Of a stretch of 64,000 nt of DNA, positions 8,014-17,953 are shown piece by piece. The position numbers were made by a program, and so were the translations under genes. The first letter of the stretch is position 1. Every line of letters begins with the position of its first letter. Under the pieces are notes generated by a model. It was given only the letters and a program-made list of their open reading frames with translations. It was not told where the DNA came from and searched no databases. Source of the DNA: Pseudomonadota bacterium (GTDB lineage: Bacteria; Pseudomonadota; Gammaproteobacteria; Steroidobacterales; Steroidobacteraceae); NCBI GenBank assembly GCA_021777555.1, contig JAJYDK010000012.1, positions 22,180-86,179 on the forward strand, written 5' to 3'.

Positions 8014-11000
8014 ATGCGTCTCCTGCCCGCTTTGACCGCATCGATATTGCTCAGCATTCCGCTGATGGGTGCTGCCGCCCCGGCTGCAGCGCCCGTCAAA
8101 CCGGCCGCTCACGACCCATTTCACCGGCTCAAATTCCGCGAGCTCGGACCGGCGGTCGCGGGCGGGCGCGTGACGAGCGTGCTCGGCGTGGCGGGCGATG
8201 CGGACCTTTACTACGTCGGCAGCGCCGGCGGCGGCGTGTGGAAGACGCAGGATGGCGGCACGACCTGGAAGGCGATCTTCGCCCGCGAGCCCACCCAGTC
8301 GATCGGGGCGCTCGCGCTCGCCGGCGGCAATCCGAACTGGCTGTGGGTGGGCACGGGCGAGGGCAATCCGCGCAATGACATCCTCGATGGCGAGGGCGTC
8401 TACTTCACCCCGGATGGTGGCAAGACCTGGGTCGACAAGGGCCTGCATCAGGCCGGACAGATCGCCGCCATCGCCGTCGATCCGAGCGACACCAGCACCG
8501 TGTTCGTCTGCGCCGAGGGTGATGTGTGGAAGCGCGGGCCGCAGCGCGGCGTATTCATGAGCACGGACGACGGTGCGCACTGGAGCCGCGTGCTGTATCT
8601 GAACGATCATACCGGCTGCAGCACGATCGCCTTCGAGCCGGGCAATCCCAAGGTGCTGATCGCGGGAATGTGGCCCCTGCAGCGGCGGCCCTGGATGCTC
8701 ACGAGCGGCGGCAAATCGGGGGGACTGTACCGCTCGACCGACGGCGGCCGGCACTGGCAACGCCTGAAGCATGGCCTGCCAAAGGGCGACATCGGGCGCA
8801 GCGCAGTCGCCTTCGCGCCGAGTGAGCCCGAGACGGTGTATGCGGTGCTGCAGGCGAAGGGCGGGGTGTTGTGGGTGTCGCACGACCTGGGCGGCCACTG
8901 GTCGAAGGTGAGCAACAATCACAGCGGCGACGTGCGGCCGTTCTACTTCACGCAGCTCGCGGTCATGCCGAACGATCCGCGGCGGCTGTTTCTGCTCTCG
9001 ATGCAGATGATGGAGAGCCGGGACGGCGGCCGCCACATGTTCTATGCCGACAAGGGCGTGCACGTCGATCATCACGCGATCTGGATAGATCCGAAGGATC
9101 CCCGCCGCATCATCCAGGGCAACGATGGCGGCCTCTACCTGTCGCTCGATACGGGCAAGCACTGGCGTTACCTCAACAACCTGCCGATCGAGCAGTTCTA
9201 CCAGGTGGCCGCGAGCGCATCGGCCAAGCCCTGGCCGTACCGGGTGTGCGGAGGTCTGCAGGACAACGATTCCTGGTGCGGCGCGAGCAGCGACTACGAG
9301 CGCGGCGGTGTGACCGGCTACCAGGACTGGCACGACCTCGCCGGCGGCGACGGACAATATGTGGTGCCGGCTCCGAGCAACGCCGCGGTGATCTACTCCA
9401 CCACCGATGACGGCTACGCCGAGCGAATCAACCTCGCGAGCGGGCGCAAGCGGCTCATCAATCCCTACCTGCGCGATGTGCTGGCGGGCCTGTACTTCAC
9501 CGGCAAGCCGATGGCGAAGCAGAAGTACCGGTTCGACTGGACGACGCCGGTGGCGGTGTCCGCGAGCGACCCGGACGAGGTGTATCTCGGGGCCAACGTC
9601 GTGTTCCACAGCACCGACGGCGGCCGGCACTGGCAGGTGATCAGTCCCGACCTGACGCGCAACGTCAAGGCGAAGCAGCAGCCGAGCGGCGGGCCGATCA
9701 ACCGCGACATGAGCGGCGCGGAGACTTATGACACCATCCAGTCACTCGCGCTCGCGCCGAGCGACCCGCACGTCCTCTGGGTGGGGACCGATGACGGCTG
9801 GGTGTGGGTGAGCCGCGACGGCGGCGCGCACTGGCGCAAGGTGACACCTAGGGGCGCTCCGCAGTGGGCGCGCGTCTATCACGTGGCGCCCTCGCCATTT
9901 GCCGCCGGCACCGCTTACGCGGCGTTCGATGCGCATGAGCTCGGCGATGACCACCCCTACCTCTATCGGACCACCGACTACGGGAAGCGCTGGACACGCA
10001 TCACCCAGGGCCTGCCGCTGAGCAGCGTCGAAGTGGTGCGTGAGGATCCCCACCACGCCGGACTGCTTTTTGCCGGCACGCTGTCCGCGGGCGTGTACGT
10101 CTCGTTCGATGACGGCGCGCACTGGCAGCCGCTGCACGCCAACCTTCCGCGGGGACTGTCGGTGTGGGATCTGACCTTTGCCCCGGATCATCGTGGACTG
10201 CTGCTGGCCACGCACGGCCGCGGCATCTGGGCGCTCGATAATCTGCGGCCCCTCGAGCAATATGACGCCGCGGTGGCGCGCGCGCCGTTCCATGTGTTCA
10301 CCGCTGCTCCGGGCGTGCTCCTCTATACCCGCAATACCAATGGAGTCGGGCCCGGCGCCTTCGTGGCCTCCAATGCGCCGCTCGGCGCGCTGATCAGCTA
10401 CCGCCTGGTGAAGGCCATCAAGCCGACCCCGGCCGAGAAGGCGGCGCACCACGGACCGGTGCGCATCGTGATCCGTGATGCCGCCGGCACGAAAGTCGAC
10501 ACGCTCCATGCGCCCGGCAAGGCCGGCATCAACGAGGTGGAGTGGGATCTGAGCTACAGCGGCCCCGCCAGACTCGATCCGCCGCTCGGCAAACCCGGGC
10601 CGCAGGGGCGCGAGCCCGGCCCGAGCGTCGTCCCGGGCACCTATACCGCGACGGTATACGCCGGCGCCGATGCTCAGAAGGTGACAGTGCGCGCGCAGGC
10701 CGATCCCCGCTACGCCGTGCCGCAGTCGGTCTATCGCGCCGATACCCAGGCGGGGCTGAGCGCACGCACCGAGCTCTCGGCGATGAACCGCCTGCTCGAT
10801 CATGTCGCCGCGATGCGCAAGACGCTCGGCGGCGTGCTGGCGCGCGGCCGGGGCGATGCGGGGTGGGCGAAGCGGCATGCGTCCCTCATCAGCCAGGGCA
10901 AGGCGCTCGACAAGGTGCTGGCCGCGTACGAGGACGTGCTGTGGAATCCGCATACACAGCACCATGCCGAGGAGGACTTCCTGCGCCACTTCAGTCGCCT

Positions 11001-11253
11001 GCACCAACACGTCGACACGATGTATCAGTTCGCCTCGGGTCTGTGGGGAGCGAGGCCCGATGCGCAGTTGCAGTCGCTGAGCGCGGCCTATCGCGCCGAG
11101 GTCGGGCGGCTGCTGGCGCATTACAACGGGCAGGTGGTCGGAAAGGTGAAAGCCTGGAATGCCGCCGCCTATGCCGCCGGCGTGAGCACGCTGCCCACCG
11201 GAGGCCCGGTGCGGTTGCGCGCCGCGCCGTCACTGCCGCCCGCCAGTTCCTGA
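8014..11253 (+). CDS. large secreted sialidase/VPS10-like beta-propeller protein with Asp-box repeats
   Basis: 1079 aa with a signal peptide (MRLLPALTASILLSIPLMGAAA). About eleven Asp-box motifs (S/T-x-D-x-G-x-x-W) run through residues 70-740, for example TQDGGTTW, TPDGGKTW, STDDGAHW and SRDGGAHW. Together they indicate two tandem BNR/YVTN propellers. The C-terminal third includes a FlgD/Ig-like part (about 800-900) and a helical end. Such proteins are common in Xanthomonadales and acidobacteria and are annotated as glycosyl hydrolase or WD40/BNR proteins; catalytic activity is not established. It stands alone with no operon partner. Confidence 0.85.
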   Translation: MRLLPALTASILLSIPLMGAAAPAAAPVKPAAHDPFHRLKFRELGPAVAGGRVTSVLGVAGDADLYYVGSAGGGVWKTQDGGTTWKAIFAREPTQSIGALALAGGNPNWLWVGTGEGNPRNDILDGEGVYFTPDGGKTWVDKGLHQAGQIAAIAVDPSDTSTVFVCAEGDVWKRGPQRGVFMSTDDGAHWSRVLYLNDHTGCSTIAFEPGNPKVLIAGMWPLQRRPWMLTSGGKSGGLYRSTDGGRHWQRLKHGLPKGDIGRSAVAFAPSEPETVYAVLQAKGGVLWVSHDLGGHWSKVSNNHSGDVRPFYFTQLAVMPNDPRRLFLLSMQMMESRDGGRHMFYADKGVHVDHHAIWIDPKDPRRIIQGNDGGLYLSLDTGKHWRYLNNLPIEQFYQVAASASAKPWPYRVCGGLQDNDSWCGASSDYERGGVTGYQDWHDLAGGDGQYVVPAPSNAAVIYSTTDDGYAERINLASGRKRLINPYLRDVLAGLYFTGKPMAKQKYRFDWTTPVAVSASDPDEVYLGANVVFHSTDGGRHWQVISPDLTRNVKAKQQPSGGPINRDMSGAETYDTIQSLALAPSDPHVLWVGTDDGWVWVSRDGGAHWRKVTPRGAPQWARVYHVAPSPFAAGTAYAAFDAHELGDDHPYLYRTTDYGKRWTRITQGLPLSSVEVVREDPHHAGLLFAGTLSAGVYVSFDDGAHWQPLHANLPRGLSVWDLTFAPDHRGLLLATHGRGIWALDNLRPLEQYDAAVARAPFHVFTAAPGVLLYTRNTNGVGPGAFVASNAPLGALISYRLVKAIKPTPAEKAAHHGPVRIVIRDAAGTKVDTLHAPGKAGINEVEWDLSYSGPARLDPPLGKPGPQGREPGPSVVPGTYTATVYAGADAQKVTVRAQADPRYAVPQSVYRADTQAGLSARTELSAMNRLLDHVAAMRKTLGGVLARGRGDAGWAKRHASLISQGKALDKVLAAYEDVLWNPHTQHHAEEDFLRHFSRLHQHVDTMYQFASGLWGARPDAQLQSLSAAYRAEVGRLLAHYNGQVVGKVKAWNAAAYAAGVSTLPTGGPVRLRAAPSLPPASS

Positions 11254-11305
11254 GCACCGCTCCCGGCGCGCGCGGGTGTTTGCCTGATCGATCGCCTGGT
11301 GGTTG

Positions 11306-11340
11306 TCGGCGCGTGGCGTCAGGGTGACGCCACGCGCCGA
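11306..11340. terminator. 16-bp perfect inverted repeat, hairpin
   Basis: TCGGCGCGTGGCGTCA, a three-base GGG loop and the exact complement form a 16-bp perfect stem 52 bp after the propeller gene and 47 bp before the CHRD gene. There is no T-tract, so it is a structural terminator or mRNA-stabilising hairpin rather than a textbook intrinsic terminator. Confidence 0.6.
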
Positions 11341-11387
11341 CCGGTGCTAGGGTCAAGTCACTGATCGATCGAAGGAGGGCACGGAGC

Positions 11388-11801
11388 ATGAATTCTTCCC
11401 TCAGGCAAGGCATGATTGCGACGCTGCTCGCCGGGAGTCTCGGCCTCGCGAACGCCACCACCGTGCACGTGATGTTGACCGGCGCGCACGAGGTGCCTCC
11501 GGTGCAGACATCGGCTCGCGGCACGGGAGTGGTCAGGGTCGAGTCCAACGGCAAGGTGAGTGGGGCGATCACCACCTTCGGCCTCAAGGTGACCATGGCG
11601 CACATCCACATCGGGCCGGTCGACTCGAACGGCCCGCCCATCATCTGGCTGAAGCGCGGTCCGCATGACACCTGGGCGGTGCCCTCGGGCGCGAAGCTCA
11701 CCGCGGCACAGTACAAGAGCTTCCTGGCGGGCGAGCTGTACATCAACGTGCACAGCCTGAAGCATCCGGCCGGGGAGATCCGTGGCCAGCTGCTGCCCTG
11801 A
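11388..11801 (+). CDS. secreted CHRD-domain protein
   Basis: 137 aa; start supported by a GGAGGGCACGGAGC leader. A signal peptide ends near LGLANA. Nearly the whole mature protein is one CHRD domain, shown by LTGAHEVPPVQTSARG at the start, MAHIHIGP in the middle and LYINVHSLKHPAGEIRGQL at the end. CHRD domains were defined in chordin and occur in many bacterial exported proteins; the bacterial role is unknown. Probably monocistronic. Confidence 0.9.
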   Translation: MNSSLRQGMIATLLAGSLGLANATTVHVMLTGAHEVPPVQTSARGTGVVRVESNGKVSGAITTFGLKVTMAHIHIGPVDSNGPPIIWLKRGPHDTWAVPSGAKLTAAQYKSFLAGELYINVHSLKHPAGEIRGQLLP

Positions 11802-11995
11802 GCGTACCCGCAGGCGCCCAAGCGGTGGCGGCACGGGGCAGCCCCGTGCCGCGGCAGGGTATTGCCGGCCCTGTGGGGTCGTGCGCAGTTTTCGACTCGG
11901 GCTTCAAGTTGACCGATACCGGACCGTTAAGGCGGGGGTATGGGGTATGAACGGCCGATGATCCGATCGGCGGCCCTTGAGCTACTCGGAGAAAA

Positions 11996-12217
11996 GTGAC
12001 TGTGATGCCCGGCACGACACGAACGGTGGAGATTACGCTCGATGACACGGTGGTGATCGAATCGCGCCTGTCGAGCCGAAGACGCCTGCCCAGGGTTCCC
12101 GAAGAGGTCCGGCGCGCCGGTGCCGCCGCGGTCTCGCAGTACCTGGCCTTTCGCACTCGCGCCGGCGAGACCCGCTCGCCGTTCATCGTCGAGCACGTCG
12201 AAGTCGCGACCTATTGA
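11996..12217 (+). CDS. small hypothetical protein
   Basis: About 73 aa; GTG at 11996 with GGAG just upstream, or GTG 12002 or ATG 12005. The translation has a plausible composition, with an acidic beta-strand-like start (TVEITLDDTVVIESRL) and no low complexity. An ORF on the other strand (11927-12286) is Arg/Ser-rich and looks like a shadow. No family recognised and no operon partner; the assignment is tentative. Confidence 0.45.
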   Translation: MTVMPGTTRTVEITLDDTVVIESRLSSRRRLPRVPEEVRRAGAAAVSQYLAFRTRAGETRSPFIVEHVEVATY

Positions 12218-12337
12218 CGGGGGAGCCCGCTCCCGCCGGCCGGCATAGCGGAAAACTGCGCGGCGATCGCAATCCCGCTGCGGCATTTCTTGCGCCCGGT
12301 CACAGCGGCGGGCGGGTGCAGCCCATTATTGTCAATC

Positions 12338-13564
12338 ATGATTTCGCTTTGGCCGAGCCTCGAAGCGCTGCCGGACTCGCCCTATGCGGCGGAGCTGCGC
12401 AAGCAGCCCGCAGGGGCGCGCTTCGCCGCGCCGGTGGAAGGCGAATATCTGCGCAGCAGGCTGCGCGAGGACCGCGCACTCGTGCGGTTCACGTGCACCC
12501 TGGCGCTGCTGCTGATGGCCTTGCGAGGGTCGGAATCGCTGGCCTCCGCGCTGCGCTCATCGAGCGTGTTGCCCGTGTTCGCCGTGGCGCTCGGGTGCAG
12601 CATCGTGCTCGCGTGGCTTGCCTGGAGCCGCTCCTACGAGCAGCGCTACCTGCCCTGGGCCACCGTGCTCGTGCCCCTCAGAAACTGCCTGATCGCGGCG
12701 CAGATCATCCACGTCGCCGCGGCAGGGGAGTACGACCTGCTGATGCTGCTGCCGATGCTGCTCATCGGCCCGTTCTATTTCCTCGGACTCAAGTATCACA
12801 CCTCGCTCCTGACGGCCGTGTGCACGCTGGCGAGCCTGGTGGGCGCGGCCATCGTGTTTCCTCTGCCGTTGGCCATGGCCTTGCGCGGCGGCACGCTGCT
12901 TCTCGTCTCGACGGTGGTGCTGGCGATCGCCGCCCGGCAGATCGAAAAGCGTCTGCGCCAGGCGTTTCTCGAAAACCGGGTCGTGGCCGAGCTCGCGCAG
13001 CAGGACGCGCTCACCTGGACCAAGAACCGGCGGGTTTTCGATGAGTATCTGCCGCGGCTGTGGCGCCAGGCCGTGAGCGATGAGCGATTGCTCGCAATCC
13101 TGGTGATCGACGTCGATCAGTTCAAGCCCTACAACGATCGATACGGCCATCAGGCCGGCGATGCGGTGCTGCGCCGCGTGGCGCTCGCCATCCAGCAGCA
13201 GGCGCGCCGGCCGCTCGATCTCGTGGCGCGCTACGGGGGCGAGGAGTTCGCCGTGATTCTCTACGACACGGATGCCGCAGGGGCCGGCGGCACTGCGGAG
13301 CACATGCGCCGGGCGGTCGAGGAGCTCGCGATCGAACATCGGGAATCGGCGTCAGGCAACGTAGTGACGATCAGCATCGGAGCGGCCGTGGTTTCACCCA
13401 CCGCCGGGCGCAATGCCTTTGGCGCGCTGCAGCTCGCCGACGAGGCGCTCTATCGGGCGAAGTCCAGGGGGCGCAATCGCATCGAGCTGATGGACGACAG
13501 TGAATACCGGCTCATGGTGACGGGCGTATTCGCCAAGGGAGAGCTGTCGGAGCTCAGGCGCTGA
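12338..13564 (+). CDS. membrane-bound diguanylate cyclase (GGDEF)
   Basis: 408 aa from the ATG at 12338. About six hydrophobic segments between residues 50 and 215 form a membrane sensor region of no recognised family. The GGDEF domain follows, with active-site GGEEF near residue 300. The inhibitory I-site RPLD lies exactly five residues before it, so feedback inhibition is expected. Substrate-binding VIDVDQFKPYND is intact. It should make c-di-GMP from two GTP. No clear ribosome site; a TTG at 12290 is an alternative start. Confidence 0.9.
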   Translation: MISLWPSLEALPDSPYAAELRKQPAGARFAAPVEGEYLRSRLREDRALVRFTCTLALLLMALRGSESLASALRSSSVLPVFAVALGCSIVLAWLAWSRSYEQRYLPWATVLVPLRNCLIAAQIIHVAAAGEYDLLMLLPMLLIGPFYFLGLKYHTSLLTAVCTLASLVGAAIVFPLPLAMALRGGTLLLVSTVVLAIAARQIEKRLRQAFLENRVVAELAQQDALTWTKNRRVFDEYLPRLWRQAVSDERLLAILVIDVDQFKPYNDRYGHQAGDAVLRRVALAIQQQARRPLDLVARYGGEEFAVILYDTDAAGAGGTAEHMRRAVEELAIEHRESASGNVVTISIGAAVVSPTAGRNAFGALQLADEALYRAKSRGRNRIELMDDSEYRLMVTGVFAKGELSELRR

Positions 13565-13750
13565 GGCGCCGCCCGCTTCGCCGTGGCGGGGCCACCGGAG
13601 GGATCCATTGCAGCCCAGGTAGCGCTACAGCTGTTGCATGGCGCTGCGTGTCACATGCGACGCGTGGACTTGGGGGGCGTTGAGGCTAAGATGGCGCATT
13701 CAGCCCATGGCGGCTGAGTGTTGCCGCTCTGAGACGCTGGTCACACCTGA

Positions 13751-14929
13751 ATGTCGGACAGCCCGCCCGATCCCGCCCACTGCGCAGCCGACATCGAACG
13801 GCTGCGGCTCGTCTACGGCAATTTCCCGCTCATGCTGGCCGGCAGCAACACCGCGGGATGCGTCCTCGTGGCGCTGCTTTACGGGGAGGTCTCGCTCGCC
13901 AAATTGTTCGCATGGCTTTTCGTCGTGTTCGCGGCCTCGGTGATGCGCCTGCTCGACTGGCGGGCTTTTCAACGCGCGCCGGCGCAGCGCGATGCGCGGG
14001 CGTGGATCCGGCGGCTGCAGTTCGGCACCAGCGTGTCGGGGCTGCTCTGGGGCATCGGCGGGATCGTGTTCCTCGCCTCCGACGATCTCTCGCACCAGCT
14101 GTTCACGGTGCTCGTGTTCTCCGGAGTGGCCGCCGGCGCCATGACCTCCTATGGCGTGATGTGGCGTGCCTACATGACGTTCCTGATACCTTTCGAGGCT
14201 CTTGTCGAATTGCGGCTGTTGTTCGAGCGCACGCCGCTCCATTACCCCCTGGCGCTCGTGAATGCGCTGTTCGTGAGCGTCGTCATGTACTCGGCGTTCA
14301 AGACCGACCGCACGGTCGGCAGCGCACTCGAGATCACCGCCGAGAACGCCAAGCTCACCCGGGCACTGCAGTACCAGGCCACCCACGATTCTCTGGTCGA
14401 CCTGGTCAACCATCGGGAGTTCAACACGCGCCTGGTCGATGTGGCCGAGCGCGCGGTGACGGCCCATGAGCCTTGTGCGCTCATTTTCATCGACCTCGAC
14501 CGGTTCAAGGAGGTCAACGATCAGGGCGGACATGCGGCGGGGGACGAGGCGCTGCGGCGCGTCGGCCTGATCCTGAAGGAGCACGTGCGCTCGAGCGACA
14601 CCGCGGCGCGAATCGGCGGGGACGAGTTCGCCGTCGTCTTGCCGGGCTGTCCGCGCGAGCGCGCCGAAGGGGTGGCGCAGAGTGTGCTCAGAGCGATCCA
14701 GGAGTTCGTGCTGCATTGGGAGGGAGGGCACTACTTCCGGGTCGGAGCGAGCATCGGCGTGGCGTGCGCGGCGGCCGGCAAGGCGGATGCCGCCGCGCTC
14801 CTGCGGGTGGCGGACGCGGCGTGCTATGCGGCGAAGAACGCGGGTCGCGGCAGAGTGGAAGTACGCAGCGCCGACCCGCGGCCAGAGCCCAGCCCCTTCG
14901 AGCTCGAGGCACTGCGCCGGCCGATTTGA
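13751..14929 (+). CDS. membrane-bound diguanylate cyclase (GGDEF)
   Basis: 392 aa. Residues about 25-190 contain several transmembrane segments. A short linker leads to the GGDEF domain with IDLDRFKEVND, active-site GGDEF near residue 289 and I-site RSSD five residues upstream. All catalytic features look intact. It lies 186 bp downstream of another diguanylate cyclase in the same direction, but the N-terminal regions are not alike, suggesting different inputs. Confidence 0.92.
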   Translation: MSDSPPDPAHCAADIERLRLVYGNFPLMLAGSNTAGCVLVALLYGEVSLAKLFAWLFVVFAASVMRLLDWRAFQRAPAQRDARAWIRRLQFGTSVSGLLWGIGGIVFLASDDLSHQLFTVLVFSGVAAGAMTSYGVMWRAYMTFLIPFEALVELRLLFERTPLHYPLALVNALFVSVVMYSAFKTDRTVGSALEITAENAKLTRALQYQATHDSLVDLVNHREFNTRLVDVAERAVTAHEPCALIFIDLDRFKEVNDQGGHAAGDEALRRVGLILKEHVRSSDTAARIGGDEFAVVLPGCPRERAEGVAQSVLRAIQEFVLHWEGGHYFRVGASIGVACAAAGKADAAALLRVADAACYAAKNAGRGRVEVRSADPRPEPSPFELEALRRPI

Positions 14930-14954
14930 GGCGGCCGCCGCGCGCGGGCATCCT

Positions 14955-15728
14955 CTAGCCGATCAGATCCCGGTACGCATGCCAGGTCGCGTGTCCGAGG
15001 AGCGGGGCAATCACGATCATGCCGATGAGCGCGGTGAGAAAACCGAGCGCCGTGAGCGCGGCGATCAGCGCGGCCCACAGGATCGTGGCCGGGATGTTGT
15101 GCAGGCAGGCCCGGGCGCTGATGCCGATCGCCTCCGTCGCAGTCGCATGCCGGTCGATGATGAGGGGCACTGCGACGATCGACATCAGGAAGGCGACGAC
15201 GGCGAATACGGCGCCGGAGGAGAAGTAGGCCACGACCTCGCGCAGATCCGCGAAGTTGCCCGCGCCGCCCCACAGGGCGACCGCCAGGGAGGGGATTCTC
15301 AGGTGCAGCGTCGAGCTGAGCAGCGCCATCGAGACGAGGAACCACAGCGCCGCCACCATCGCGAGGATGGCGCCGAACTGAAACAGCCCCTCGGGATTGC
15401 GGCTGACGGCCGAGAGGGATTCATCGAACCCGCGCGGCTCGCGCGCGGCGCGCCGCCTGGAGAGCTCGCACGCGCCCGTGGTCATCAACGGTCCGACCAG
15501 CAGATAACCGCTCACGGCCGCGGCCACGAAGTAAGGGTGTGTACTGCCGATCGCGAGCAGTACCGCGCCGAGCGCCGAGATCAGCACTCCGTGGGCAAGA
15601 CTCGCCCCCGGCCGGCTCCACAGATCGTCCCAGCCGCGCCGCAGCCAGACAAGAGGCTGCCTCATCGGGACGGAGCGCAGCTCGATGTGCAGAAATCGAT
15701 GCTTTCCGAGGGTGATGGATGTACCCAT
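14955..15728 (-). CDS. DUF2189 integral membrane protein
   Basis: 257 aa from the ATG at 15728 (MGTSITL); the longer track ORF has an Arg/Pro-rich non-coding-like extension. Around six membrane helices, with typical DUF2189 features: WLRRGWDDLWSRP before the first helix, GYLLVGPLMTTGACELSRR, and the end LLGHATWHAYRDLIG. Function of the family is unknown. The gene converges on the preceding diguanylate cyclase gene, with 25 bp between. Confidence 0.88.
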   Translation of the reverse strand: MGTSITLGKHRFLHIELRSVPMRQPLVWLRRGWDDLWSRPGASLAHGVLISALGAVLLAIGSTHPYFVAAAVSGYLLVGPLMTTGACELSRRRAAREPRGFDESLSAVSRNPEGLFQFGAILAMVAALWFLVSMALLSSTLHLRIPSLAVALWGGAGNFADLREVVAYFSSGAVFAVVAFLMSIVAVPLIIDRHATATEAIGISARACLHNIPATILWAALIAALTALGFLTALIGMIVIAPLLGHATWHAYRDLIG

Positions 15729-15931
15729 GAGCGACTCCCGCGCGGTGCGCCGCGACCTTGCCGGCCACATCGGTCCGCCTGCGTTCCGGGCTCGCGCCCC
15801 GGCCCGGCGCCGGCCGCCGTGGCGCCATCGAGCATACTCCGAATGCGCCGGAGGGTTACCCGGCCTCCGGGGTGTGCGGCTAAACGGCCGAGCATGGGGC
15901 GCCTCGGATCGGTACACTTGCCGCCCTCGGC

Positions 15932-16007
15932 GCCCCCGTAGCTCAGTGGATAGAGCGACCGCCTCCTAAGCGGTAGGTCGTCGGTTCAACTCCGGCCGGG
16001 GGCGCCA
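15932..16007 (+). tRNA. tRNA-Arg (anticodon CCT)
   Basis: Full cloverleaf. Acceptor GCCCCCG pairs with CGGGGGC, D arm GCTCAGTGGATAGAGC, anticodon stem ACCGC/GCGGT with loop CTCCTAA (anticodon CCT at 15965-15967), T arm GTCGG-TTCAACT-CCGGC, discriminator G and an encoded CCA. It reads AGG codons. Confidence 0.96.
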
Positions 16008-16226
16008 TAAAATCAAATAGTTACGATGATTTCCTCGAGCTCGTCGAGGCGCCGATCAGTCGCTCTCCCGGGTTGCCGTGTGCGCCATACACCGTAAGTG
16101 GCGACCGGCGGATTCGGGGCTGGCGAGCGATACCGGGGTGAGCGCTGTGGCGCGATCGCTCCCCCGATCCCACCGCCCGGGCGGGACCGGCATGGGAGCG
16201 GGAAGTAAGGATCTTCGGCGGCTGCG

Positions 16227-17951
16227 CTACTTCTGCTGATCGGTCTCGGCGATGAACGCGGCGATGTTGTCGTGCAACCGCTCGAGAGAGGGCAGGTGCG
16301 CGTACACCATGTGGCCGGACCTGTAGAAGTGGTACTGGATGTTCGCCTGCAGCTTGCGCGGCATGGGCAGGTGCTTCATCTCGTACACCCCCTCGTAGAA
16401 GGGCGTGGCGAGATCGAAGTACCCGCCATTCAGCATCACCTTGAGTCTGGGGTCGTACTTCATCGCGTTGGCGAGGTCGGGCATCACGTTGAGTGCCTGC
16501 TCGAGCGGCTGTGACTCCCCGGGCGGTTTGTGCCGGAAGCTCCACTGCTCAAAGAGTGAGATCTCGGGCTTGTAGTGCATGCCCATCCCGTAATGCAGAT
16601 CCTTGCGCACGTAATCGTTGAAGGCCGATACGTAGGCGGAGCTGATGGCCGCGGCCTGCGGATCGTAGTGCGCGTTCTCCGAGAGCGGATCGAGCGTGGG
16701 GCCGGAGAAACGCGAGTCGAGACGGCCCGTGGTCTCCTGCAGGGGGCTCAGCAGCTCGTGCTCGAACTGTGGGCCGGTGATGCGCAGATTCGCCTTGAGG
16801 ATGTACGAGACGGGCAGCCCCGTGTACCGGTGCAGCCGCTCGGCGATCGATTCGCGGTCGGCGCGACTCAACGTCGAGCCCTCGCGCAGCGCCTGCGCGT
16901 AGTCGGTCATGGCGAAGCGCTCGACCTGATCGAGCAGCGGCTTCAGCGGCTGGGTGGCCCCGGGCAGCCGGTGGTGGTACCAGGCCGTCGCGGCGTAGGA
17001 GGGCAGCGCCAGCTCGTAGGGCAGATCGATGCCGGGGTTGAACGGGGCGAGCTCGGTCATGTCATCGAAGTTGAGGATCTGCGAGAGCAGGATCACACCA
17101 TTGAAGTCGGTGTCGTCCCGAGTCTCGAGCACATTGATCAGGTTGGCCGTGCGCGGCGTGCCGTAGCTCTCCCCGAGAAGGTACTTCGGGGAGTTCCAGC
17201 GGCCGTACTTCGAGAGGAACCGCATGATGAAGCGCGAGAAGGCGTGCACGTCCTGGTCGGCGCCATAGAAGTCCTTGGCGCCCTCCCGGCCCCTGACCCG
17301 CCCGAACCCCGTGCCGGGGGCGTCCACGAACACCAGATCGCTGGCATCGAGCAGGCTGTAGTGGTTGTCGAGCAGCTGGTAGGGCGCTGGCGGGGAGTGC
17401 GTGTGGTCGGACGTGACGACGCGGCGCGGCCCGAAGGCCCCCATGTGCAGCCAGACGCTCGATGAGCCAGGGCCCCCGTTATAGAGGAAGGTGATGGGGC
17501 GGTGGGCCGGCCTGGCGCCTTCCTTGAAGTACGCGACGTAGAACATCGACGCCTCGTTCGGCACCGCTTTCGCGGCCTTGCCGTGCGTCGATGCGGAACC
17601 CGGCAGCTGTCCGCCGGCCTTTGGCTCCGCGTCATTCCAACCGGCAGGGTGCACGATCAGCAGGCCCGCGACCGCGCGGTAGCGGATGGTGTGGCCCTCG
17701 ACCGTGACCGATCCCTCGGTGGTGCGGGTCGTCGTGCGGAAGTAGGCGTTCCCGGCGTGCATCGGGTGGCCGTGCCGGGGCCGCCGTGCGCTGTGTGCCG
17801 GAGCGAAGGAGTCGGCGTAGGCGGCTTCATCGCCCCTCCGATGGGCCGGCTGCGCTCCTGTGGCGCATCCGGCGAGGAGCAAGGTCAGCGAGGCGGCCGC
17901 GGCGGCGGCCGGGAGGCGATTTGCGATCGTGGCGCGGGCCCGGGTGGTCAT
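16227..17951 (-). CDS. S10-family serine carboxypeptidase, predicted lipoprotein
   Basis: 574 aa from the ATG at 17951. The N-terminus has a lipobox (TLLLAGC), so lipid anchoring is predicted. S10 signatures: NGGPGSSS for the oxyanion region, nucleophile in LLGESYGTPR, Asp in NGGYFDLATP and His in YRSGHMVY. It starts 3 bp after the stop of a close paralogue, making a tandem duplicate operon. S10 enzymes remove C-terminal residues, often at acidic pH. Confidence 0.92.
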   Translation of the reverse strand: MTTRARATIANRLPAAAAAASLTLLLAGCATGAQPAHRRGDEAAYADSFAPAHSARRPRHGHPMHAGNAYFRTTTRTTEGSVTVEGHTIRYRAVAGLLIVHPAGWNDAEPKAGGQLPGSASTHGKAAKAVPNEASMFYVAYFKEGARPAHRPITFLYNGGPGSSSVWLHMGAFGPRRVVTSDHTHSPPAPYQLLDNHYSLLDASDLVFVDAPGTGFGRVRGREGAKDFYGADQDVHAFSRFIMRFLSKYGRWNSPKYLLGESYGTPRTANLINVLETRDDTDFNGVILLSQILNFDDMTELAPFNPGIDLPYELALPSYAATAWYHHRLPGATQPLKPLLDQVERFAMTDYAQALREGSTLSRADRESIAERLHRYTGLPVSYILKANLRITGPQFEHELLSPLQETTGRLDSRFSGPTLDPLSENAHYDPQAAAISSAYVSAFNDYVRKDLHYGMGMHYKPEISLFEQWSFRHKPPGESQPLEQALNVMPDLANAMKYDPRLKVMLNGGYFDLATPFYEGVYEMKHLPMPRKLQANIQYHFYRSGHMVYAHLPSLERLHDNIAAFIAETDQQK

Positions 17952-17953
17952 GG

